Source: JAPOUP01 sp965201085 (GTDB taxonomy: Bacteria > Pseudomonadota > Alphaproteobacteria > Rhodobacterales > Rhodobacteraceae). Taken from it: a DNA stretch of 64,000 nt. Below are positions 57,572-64,000 of the stretch, one piece after another. Position 1 is the stretch's first letter; every line of letters begins with the position of its first letter. Below the pieces are notes generated by a model. It was not told where the DNA came from. It saw only the letters and a program-made list of their open reading frames with translations, and did not search any database. The stretch lies in assembly GCA_965201085.1 (NCBI GenBank), contig CBDAVS010000036.1, positions 51,625 through 115,624 on the forward strand. The letters run 5' to 3'. The position numbers and the translations under genes were made by a program.

Positions 57572-58834
57572 ATGCGTCGTGTTGTGATTACCGGTCTTGG
57601 GCTTGTCACGCCCTTGGCCTGCGGTGTCGAGGAAACCTGGTCGCGTCTGCTTTCGGGGCAGTCGGGAGCCGGTACCATAGAGCGCTTCGACGCGAGCGGA
57701 ATGGCGACGAAATACGCCTGTGAGATCAAGCGTGGTGACGGTAGAAACGGTACCTTCAATCCCGATGACTGGATGGCGCCGAAAGACCAGCGAAAGGTCG
57801 ATGACTTCATACTTTATTGTATCGCAGCTGCGGAACAGGCGGTCCAGGACAGCGGTTGGTTGCCGGAAGACGAGGAGGAGCGGCTTCGAACCGGCGTGAT
57901 GATCGGCTCCGGTATCGGAGGGCTTGGCTGGATTGAATCGATGTCGATCCTGCTGAAGGAGCGGGGGGCGAGGCGAGTGTCACCGTTCTTTATACCGGGC
58001 TCTCTCATCAACCTTGTTTCCGGTCAGGTTTCCATAAAATACGGCTTCAAAGGACCGAACCATGCCGTGGTGACGGCCTGTTCGACGGGAGCGCATGCCA
58101 TCGGCGATGCGGTGCGCCTTATCCAGTGGGGAGACGCCGATGTAATGGTTGCCGGAGGTACCGAGAGTCCGATCTGCCCGATCGGGGTAGCGGGCTTCAA
58201 CGCCTGCAAAGCTCTGAGCACGAAATGGGCCGATGAACCGCAGCGGGCCAGTCGGCCCTATGATGTGGATCGTGATGGTTTCGTTATGGGTGAAGGCGCC
58301 GGTTCGGTGATCCTGGAGGAATACGAGCACGCGATCGCCCGGGGGGCGAAAATCTATGCTGAGGTGCTGGGCTATGGCCTGTCAGGTGATGCGTTCCACA
58401 TCACAGCTCCGTCTGAAGACGGCGACGGGGCGCGTCGGTCGATGGAAGCCGCGTTGAAACGGGCCGGGATCCAGCCACAGGCCGTGGATTATATAAATGC
58501 CCACGGAACTTCGACGATGGCCGATCTTATCGAGCTCCATGTGGTTCAGCGGCTTCTAGGGGATAAGGCAGGAGCGGCCGCCATGTCGTCCACAAAGTCG
58601 GCCACCGGGCATCTTCTGGGCGCCGCCGGGGCCATCGAAGCGATTTTTACCGTTCTTGCGATCCGTGATCAGGTGGCGCCGCCGACGATCAATCTCGATA
58701 ATCCGGAAGTCGAGACTCCGCTAAATCTGGTGCCGTTGGTCAAGCAGGAACGGGAGATAAACGTGGCGCTCTCGAATTCCTTCGGATTCGGCGGAACGAA
58801 CGCATCGTTGCTGTTGGGCAGGGTCACTGGCTGA
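57572..58834 (+). CDS. fabF: 3-oxoacyl-ACP synthase II
   Basis: The 420-residue condensing enzyme extends acyl-ACP with malonyl-ACP. The catalytic Cys-His-His set is complete: VVTACSTGAHAIG, DYINAHGTSTMAD and STKSATGHLLGAAGA. The C-terminal SNSFGFGGTNASLL is present. The start MRRVVITGLGLVTPLACG is conserved. mltG overlaps the stop (TGATG). Confidence 0.97.
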   Translation: MRRVVITGLGLVTPLACGVEETWSRLLSGQSGAGTIERFDASGMATKYACEIKRGDGRNGTFNPDDWMAPKDQRKVDDFILYCIAAAEQAVQDSGWLPEDEEERLRTGVMIGSGIGGLGWIESMSILLKERGARRVSPFFIPGSLINLVSGQVSIKYGFKGPNHAVVTACSTGAHAIGDAVRLIQWGDADVMVAGGTESPICPIGVAGFNACKALSTKWADEPQRASRPYDVDRDGFVMGEGAGSVILEEYEHAIARGAKIYAEVLGYGLSGDAFHITAPSEDGDGARRSMEAALKRAGIQPQAVDYINAHGTSTMADLIELHVVQRLLGDKAGAAAMSSTKSATGHLLGAAGAIEAIFTVLAIRDQVAPPTINLDNPEVETPLNLVPLVKQEREINVALSNSFGFGGTNASLLLGRVTG

Positions 58835-59994
58835 TGTGGCGAGCCTTGGCATCGAATGCCATTACGCTACTTATTGTTCTTGTAATCGCCGCAGCTGGCC
58901 TCGTGAGTTGGGGAAGAGGCAAGTACGACGCAGCTGGACCTTTGGGAGAGCCGATTTGCCTGTGGGTGGCGCCTGGCGCGAGATTGGATGATCTTTCCAT
59001 CGATCTTGCGGAGCGGGGCGCGGTCAGGTGGCCTTGGATAATGTGGGCAGGTGCCAGATATTCCGGGCTATCGTCTGAAATCAGGTTTGGAAACTATCTG
59101 GTTCCGGCTGGCGCCTCTGCGGCGGAAATCGTCGGAATCGTCACGCGGGGCGGTCAATCAACCTGCGGTGTTGAAATCGTCAATCGAATTGGCGTCAGCA
59201 CGACCGAAATCCAGCTGCGCGAACTCGATCCTCTGACCGGCCGCTATGCTACGCTGGCTGAGTTCGCTCCGGATGCCGGACTCAATGACGTTCCGGAGGC
59301 TTATGCCGATGCGCGTTCCAAGAGGGATGCGAGAATTCGAGTAGTTCTTGCCGAAGGTGTGACGAGCTGGCAGGTGGTGGAGGGTCTGAAGGCTTTCGAT
59401 GTTCTTTCGGGGGATGTGCACGACGTACCGGCGGAGGGATGGCTGGCCCCCGATAGCTACGAAGTATCGAGGGGTGACGACCGCGGAGAATTGCTGGCTT
59501 TGATGGAAGCGCGGCAGCGCGAATGGCTTGAAACCGCGTGGAACACCCGAAAGGAGGGTCTACCGCTTGAGTCATCCTATGAGGCACTGATTCTTGCTTC
59601 GATCATCGAGAAGGAGACAGGCGTTCCGGATGAGCGCGGAATAGTGGCGGGAGTGTTCATCAATCGTCTGAAGGAAGAAATGCCGCTGCAGACCGACCCG
59701 ACCGTGATTTACGGAATCACGAATGGTCAAGGGAGCCTTGATCGAGGATTGCGGAGGAGCGAGCTTAGGGCGGAGACGCCGTACAACACCTATTTGATTC
59801 GCGGGTTGCCGCCTACACCGATCGCGAATCCTGGTTTGGCAAGCATCAAGGCCGCGCTTGCGCCCGAGGAGACCGATTTCCTGTTCTTCGTTGCCGATGG
59901 CACCGGTAGTCATGCATTCGCGAGCACTCTGAGAGAGCATAACGCGAATGTGGCAAAATGGCGTGCCATCGAAGCAAAGCGAAACGATCAATAA
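58834..59994 (+). CDS. mltG: Endolytic murein transglycosylase
   Basis: The 386-residue inner-membrane enzyme cuts nascent peptidoglycan strands. It has one N-terminal membrane helix (ITLLIVLVIAAAGLVSWG), LysM-like regions and the YceG core with LILASIIEKETGVPDE (catalytic Glu), LQTDPTVIYG and PYNTYLIRGLPPTPIANPG. It is coupled to fabF, an arrangement common in Rhodobacterales. Confidence 0.95.
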   Translation: MWRALASNAITLLIVLVIAAAGLVSWGRGKYDAAGPLGEPICLWVAPGARLDDLSIDLAERGAVRWPWIMWAGARYSGLSSEIRFGNYLVPAGASAAEIVGIVTRGGQSTCGVEIVNRIGVSTTEIQLRELDPLTGRYATLAEFAPDAGLNDVPEAYADARSKRDARIRVVLAEGVTSWQVVEGLKAFDVLSGDVHDVPAEGWLAPDSYEVSRGDDRGELLALMEARQREWLETAWNTRKEGLPLESSYEALILASIIEKETGVPDERGIVAGVFINRLKEEMPLQTDPTVIYGITNGQGSLDRGLRRSELRAETPYNTYLIRGLPPTPIANPGLASIKAALAPEETDFLFFVADGTGSHAFASTLREHNANVAKWRAIEAKRNDQ

Positions 59995-60380
59995 TGATCG
60001 GTATTCATGATTGATACGATAGCGGTGCTCGGCCTGCGGGAATACAAACAGTCGGGAGTGAAGTCCGGGAAAACGATGAAAGCCTGATTCACCTTATCTC
60101 TATGAAATTGCCTATTCAGGCGGAGAAAGTCGTGGATATGAGCGTCGAGATTGTAGTGAGATGTATCCTTCGGGAAATACTCGGCGGGTATCAAAGGGAG
60201 CATCATCACAATGTATCTCGTCCTCCGGGTCCGACACCATTAAGATGGGTTCGGAGCAGATTAAAGGTTGCGGAGACCGAAATCCTAATCGCGGCTTCCC
60301 CGCCGCTCGGGAGAGTTGCGCTTGACCCTCGTAGTGATTTGTAGTCGAAAGGTTTGCGAGTTGAATTGGAGACGACGTCA
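59995..60380. other. Intergenic stretch mltG-cysE
   Basis: About 385 bases. A minus-strand frame of 73 codons (60209-59988, MMMLPLIPAEYFPKDTSHYN ...) exists, but its family is not recognised and no ribosome site stands out. The cysE promoter must lie here. Confidence 0.35.
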
Positions 60381-61190
60381 ATGGCTGAAACGCGCGCAAA
60401 ACTCGCGGAGCTTGATCCTGTATGGAGCCGTGTAAGGGCTGAGGTCGAAGACACGGTGGATCGAGAACCCGTTCTTGGTGGCATGCTTCATGCGACCGTT
60501 CTCTATCATGCAACGCTCGAACAGGCTCTGGCGTATCGACTTGCGCAGAAACTGGCTTCCGGCGAAATGTCCGAGCAGATCCTCCGCCAGTTGGCGGATC
60601 AGGCGTATCGGGAAGAACCGGCGCTCGGTACCGCAGCGCGAACCGATATCGTCGCGGTTTCCGACCGCGACCCGGCCTGCCACCGGCTCATGCAACCGCT
60701 TCTCTATTTCAAGGGCTTTCAGGCCATGCAGGCTTACCGTGTGGCGCATTGGCTTTGGAAATGCGGTCGCAGGGATATGGCCTATTTCCTGCAGATGCGT
60801 ATCTCCGAGGTATTCGGGGTCGACATTCATCCGGGTGCGCGGATCGGTAAGGGCATCATGATCGACCATGCCCATTCGATCGTGATTGGAGAGACGGCGC
60901 GGGTGGGTGACAACGTTTCGATGCTCCATTCGGTGACTTTGGGCGGCACTGGAAAGGAAGATCAGCAGCGCCATCCAACGATTGGGTGCGGCGTTCTGAT
61001 CGGTGCCGGCGCGAAGGTACTCGGCAACATCACGATCGGAAACTGCTCACGTATTGCCGCCGGGTCGGTTGTGCTTCAGGATGTTCCGGCGGAAAAGACC
61101 GTTGCGGGCGTTCCAGCCAGGATTGTGGGGGAGGCGGGATGCACCCAGCCATCGGTGTCGATGGACCAGCTAACAGGCGTAAGAGTCTGA
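60381..61190 (+). CDS. cysE: Serine O-acetyltransferase
   Basis: The 269-residue enzyme acetylates serine for cysteine synthesis. The N-terminal helical domain (LYHATLEQALAYRLAQKL) is followed by left-handed hexapeptide repeats with IHPGARIGKGIMIDHAHSIV, IGETARVGDNVSMLHSVTLGG and a C-terminal VLGNITIGNCSRIAAGSVVL. Catalytic His and Asp are in IDHAHSIVIGE. The start MAETRAKLAELDPVW is chosen by similarity. Cysteine made here feeds the two desulfurases of the suf operon. Confidence 0.95.
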   Translation: MAETRAKLAELDPVWSRVRAEVEDTVDREPVLGGMLHATVLYHATLEQALAYRLAQKLASGEMSEQILRQLADQAYREEPALGTAARTDIVAVSDRDPACHRLMQPLLYFKGFQAMQAYRVAHWLWKCGRRDMAYFLQMRISEVFGVDIHPGARIGKGIMIDHAHSIVIGETARVGDNVSMLHSVTLGGTGKEDQQRHPTIGCGVLIGAGAKVLGNITIGNCSRIAAGSVVLQDVPAEKTVAGVPARIVGEAGCTQPSVSMDQLTGVRV

Positions 61191-61582
61191 GACAGCGTTA
61201 GGAAACCTCATCGGACCCCATCAAAAGGCGTCCAGGCCCTCGGCGCTATCGGCGACCGGTCAGCGGCCCTGCCTTCATTTCCAGACACATGAAAACGGCA
61301 TCGGAAGGCGGGTGACCATTTCATGCGGATGCATCGGAATGCCTCGTTACGGCTCTGGCTTTGCGACGCCGCCCGGGAATCTCAGGTATTCCCGGCACGG
61401 ATGGCTTGGATCGTGAGCCTACGGTCGAACGCCGCGCTGTTCCGGGAAGTTGTCCGCATGTTTGGATCGAATTTCGGGTGTGGGGCCGGATTTGCGGGAG
61501 TCGGATATGGAACTTGGACTATCCGTCGGGTTGGTTACGTGATCCCGATGACACGATACCCGCTACGGTTCGAGCACACGCG
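61191..61582. other. Intergenic stretch cysE-ATPase gene
   Basis: About 390 bases between two convergent genes. No coding frame is convincing and no strong hairpin was found. Confidence 0.4.
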
Positions 61583-62833
61583 TCAGGGCAGGATTGCGTT
61601 CGCCGCCAGTTCTCCGCCCTGTCCGGCCAGAAAGGTGCGGAAACTCGGGATCGGGCTGTGGACGGAGCCGTCCGGACGCTCCTGTATCGCTCCTTGGTGC
61701 AGAAGGTGGTCGTAGAAACCATTCACATCCATGCCGTCCGGGAGCGCGATGTCGGGATTCGCCTCCGTCATAGCTTTAAGGTATCTCTTGACCTCAAAGC
61801 GGGACCACTGCTTGTTCAACTCCGTCATCACCAGCGCGACCAACGGTGCCGCGTCAGCCATCGCCGGACTGCACTGGTCATGATAGTAGCGCAGGCGGCT
61901 GTCCGCGGCCTCCGCTTCGGCTCGGTCCCAGTCGGCCAGCCGCAGGTCGCCGTCGGCGGCGATGGCCTCCCGGCCCAGCGCCTGTAATGTGAAATGCAGG
62001 TGGCGGGGCCAGCCCTCCGCCGGAGCGGCGAGTTCCCAAAGCTGTTCCCGGCCCGCGGATTCATCGATGCCGAAATGCTGGCAGAAGCCGGCCATAAGAT
62101 TCCGGCTCTCCCCTTCTGTCAGAGGCCCGACCTCGTGCAGGGTCAGACCGCGTGTCAGCCCCAGCTCCTTCGCCCGGTGCGCTGTGTCGCCGAGTCCCGC
62201 CAAGACCAGCGTGAGAGGAAGTCCGGTATCGGCGTCGTGGATTCCCCTGAGAAAGATGGCGGGTGGCGAGTGCGGCCCCGGAGGCAGGTTCTGCGCCTCG
62301 TCGACGGCGACCATAACCGGAGCACCCCACTCTTCGGGAGGGATCGCCTTCTCCAGACCGTACAGATTGGCGGGCGCTTCCTCCGCCGTGCGCGCCAGTC
62401 CGATGGAAACGCCGGCGTAGCCGATCGAACCGGACAGCTTGCCAGCGAGCCTGCTGATGGTGCTTACCCATTCCTTCGGCGGTATCCTGCCAGCGGAGGC
62501 CACGGCGGCGAGCACCGACGGCAGGTCCTCTTTCAGCCGCTGACTGGAGACGGTCAGGACACGTGGCGCATCTTCGGCCCGCTCCGCCGTCAGGCTGCGG
62601 GCCTCAAGTTCGGCCAGGATCGAACTCTTGCCAGCGCCGGGGGCACCCCGGAGGACGCGGGTAGCACCGGGCTGTCCGTGCCGCGGACCGGGTCGCCACG
62701 CATCCGCTGCAGCTCTTTGGATATCCCCGATCACGTTCTCCCGTCCGACGAAGACCGGTGGAGGCGACTTCTCGCCCTTCCTGACGAAATCCTGAAGCCC
62801 GTCCGTGTCGAAGCCACCCGCCATTTGGCCCAT
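61583..62833 (-). CDS. AAA-family ATPase of unknown role
   Basis: The 416-residue protein has a short N-terminus, VFVGRENVIGDIQRA, then Walker A GAPGAGKSSI (residues 63-72) and Walker B VMVAVDEAQNLPPG, and a sensor-like LVLAGLGDTAHRAKELGL. A helical C-terminal part follows with a possible winged helix (FYDHLLHQGAIQERPDGSVHSPIPSFRTFL). The arrangement recalls Orc1/Cdc6-like or STAND-type ATPases. It stands alone between cysE and an IS5 copy. A role in DNA transactions or defence is possible but not shown; no partner gene is visible. Confidence 0.75.
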   Translation of the reverse strand: MGQMAGGFDTDGLQDFVRKGEKSPPPVFVGRENVIGDIQRAAADAWRPGPRHGQPGATRVLRGAPGAGKSSILAELEARSLTAERAEDAPRVLTVSSQRLKEDLPSVLAAVASAGRIPPKEWVSTISRLAGKLSGSIGYAGVSIGLARTAEEAPANLYGLEKAIPPEEWGAPVMVAVDEAQNLPPGPHSPPAIFLRGIHDADTGLPLTLVLAGLGDTAHRAKELGLTRGLTLHEVGPLTEGESRNLMAGFCQHFGIDESAGREQLWELAAPAEGWPRHLHFTLQALGREAIAADGDLRLADWDRAEAEAADSRLRYYHDQCSPAMADAAPLVALVMTELNKQWSRFEVKRYLKAMTEANPDIALPDGMDVNGFYDHLLHQGAIQERPDGSVHSPIPSFRTFLAGQGGELAANAILP

Positions 62834-62947
62834 CCTGAGTTGCGTTCAAAAACCATATCACCACCGCTCTGGTTCGTCCAACCGAACGACAGATGTGTGA
62901 ATGAAGCCTCACTCAAACGCCGCACTGGATCAAACTGTACAACCTAA

Positions 62948-63905
62948 GAGTTTGAATCATAAGTCACTGATATCATTAAACTATTGTTTTTCATGGAGTT
63001 GACGCCCTCGCCACCCGCCTGAGCAGGAACCGGCAGGCGGCCAGCTGCGCCCATGCCAGCGAGTTCTCACTGAGCCTTTCGTAATCTTTCGACAGGCGGC
63101 GGCACCGGCCCATCCAGGCGAAGGTCCGCTCCACCACCCAGCGGCGGTAGAGAACCGTGAACCCTTTGACATTCTTCGGTTTTTCGACGATCCTGATCAC
63201 GTTCGACAACCCCATCCCCTCAAGCCGGTCCCGCAGCTTCGGACCCGCGTAGCCACCGTCGGCGAACAGCCTACACACCGTGGGCACCGTCTCCAGCAGC
63301 TTCGCGATCAGGTCCGGTGCGCCGTCCCGGTCCTGGATGTTGGCGGTGTGAACCGTCATGACGATCGGTGTGCCGTCGGCGTCCACGATCAGGTGCCTTT
63401 TCCTCCCCTTCACCTTCTTCCCGGCGTCGTAGCCGCGGGGCCCGCCGCTCTCCGTGGTCTTCACCGACTGGCTGTCGATCGAGGCGGCGGTCGGCTCCGC
63501 GGAGCGCCCCGAACACCGCCGCGCGAGGTCCCGGAGACGATGCACGAGACGCTCCAGGAGCCCGCTCCGCCGCCATGCGTAAAAATAGTTCTGGACGGTG
63601 GAAAACGGTGGATATCCAGAGGGTAACGCGCGCCACTGGCATCCCGTGGACAGGATATACTGGACCGCGTCGAACACCGACCGAAGGTCGACCTCGCGCG
63701 GCCGTCCCATCCTTCCCTGCTTCGGCAGCATCGGCTCGATGATGGTCCATTCGGCGTCGGTCAGATCGTTTTGACTGTGGTCGTCCGGGCGCTTATGGAG
63801 CTGTTGGGTGGTCCTGTTCCAGGGCATGGCGATCTCCGGATTTGGTTGCTTTCACCAACCGGAATGCCACATCCTGCGGGACCACTCAACTTATGGAACA
63901 AACTC
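62948..63905 (-). mobile_element. IS5-family element, copy D, intact
   Basis: TAA duplication at 62945-62947 and 63906-63908; 958 bp, the same length as copy B, with an identical protein. It lies in the opposite orientation to copy B, about 26 kb away, so the two could recombine to invert the region between. Confidence 0.95.
62991..63827 (-). CDS. IS5-family transposase, copy D
   Basis: The 278-residue protein is identical to that at 36107, with the triad Asp118, Asp190 and Glu233. The reading frame is complete. Identity of two distant copies shows a recent transposition or gene conversion, in contrast to the strongly altered copies A and C. Confidence 0.95.
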   Translation of the reverse strand: MPWNRTTQQLHKRPDDHSQNDLTDAEWTIIEPMLPKQGRMGRPREVDLRSVFDAVQYILSTGCQWRALPSGYPPFSTVQNYFYAWRRSGLLERLVHRLRDLARRCSGRSAEPTAASIDSQSVKTTESGGPRGYDAGKKVKGRKRHLIVDADGTPIVMTVHTANIQDRDGAPDLIAKLLETVPTVCRLFADGGYAGPKLRDRLEGMGLSNVIRIVEKPKNVKGFTVLYRRWVVERTFAWMGRCRRLSKDYERLSENSLAWAQLAACRFLLRRVARASTP

Positions 63906-63911
63906 TAAGCT

Positions 63912-64000
63912 AGTGTCTGCCAGAAAACCCCGTGTTTTCCGGTGACAGGGCCGAATCCGGCGGATTCCGGCTTCACGGGACCCTGGCCGGGCCCGAGGGA
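63912..64000 (-). mobile_element. ISNCY-like element, end of a fourth copy
   Basis: AGTGTCTGCCAGAAAACCCC starts four bases after the IS5 copy D duplication. It is the complement of the right end of copy 1 (6710-6791) with few differences, so a further element in the minus orientation begins here and continues beyond the window. Confidence 0.85.

Noticed and set aside
59988..60209. 73-codon minus-strand frame between mltG and cysE
   Set aside because: No recognisable family, ribosome site or operon context; kept only as a note in the intergenic entry.
1..64000. CRISPR array or diversity-generating retroelement
   Set aside because: No regularly spaced repeats and no reverse transcriptase frame were found; the IS changes affect both A and T and are not confined to a template-variable repeat pair.

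Overview
The window reads as a chromosomal segment of an alphaproteobacterium, most likely a member of Rhodobacterales (roseobacter group). The evidence is a set of lineage-typical gene neighbourhoods and families: an iscR-led suf operon whose IscR lacks the classical cysteine triad, zwf-pgl-pgi, rpsF-rpsR-rplI beside fabD-fabG-acpP-fabF-mltG, glnB-glnA, a DUF6314 protein, a heme-dependent oxidative N-demethylase (DUF3445) protein and a DMSP lyase DddP with all six metal ligands in place. No species name can be given from the sequence alone. The segment is heavily loaded with insertion sequences (IS) and broken genes, which suggests a lineage with relaxed selection such as a recent host associate or bottlenecked population (inference).

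Layout. 1-7195: a polar amino-acid binding-protein gene split by a four-level nest of elements: an IS1595-family element with a methyltransferase-HNH cargo, an IS5 copy inside the cargo, an ISNCY-like element in the right terminal repeat, and an IS30 element inside that. 7246-10435: permease, icd, alpha/beta hydrolase. 10497-19094: Irr-type box, iscR, cysteine desulfurase, sufB, two small genes, sufC, sufD, two Yip1-like membrane proteins, sufS. 19170: tRNA-Arg, followed by a decayed IS mosaic (IS4 in IS256 in ISNCY-like). 22442-24120: broken hipA with hipB. 24609-29492: radical SAM protein, zwf, pgl, pgi. 29648-34781: acnA, DUF1223, lipid A acyltransferase-like gene. 35155-38156: degraded mobile DNA, intact IS5 copy, PIN-like pseudogene. 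38293-47084: DUF6314, purB, dddP, DUF3445, glnA, glnB, nnrD. 47179-53266: three decayed IS copies around tRNA-Leu and tig. 53503-62833: ribosomal genes, fatty-acid synthesis genes, mltG, cysE, an AAA ATPase. 62948-end: a second intact IS5 copy and the start of another ISNCY-like element.

The housekeeping genes fall into coherent pathways: Fe-S cluster assembly, the oxidative arm of glucose catabolism, two TCA enzymes, nitrogen assimilation control, and fatty-acid and cell-wall synthesis. The most unusual signal is mutational. Decayed IS copies differ from the intact copies in the same window almost only by A-to-G and T-to-C changes, the reverse of the AT-ward decay normal in bacteria. A non-IS pseudogene in the window (PIN-like, 37314-38156) carries stop codons instead and shows no such enrichment. 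No CRISPR array, rRNA or replication origin was seen.
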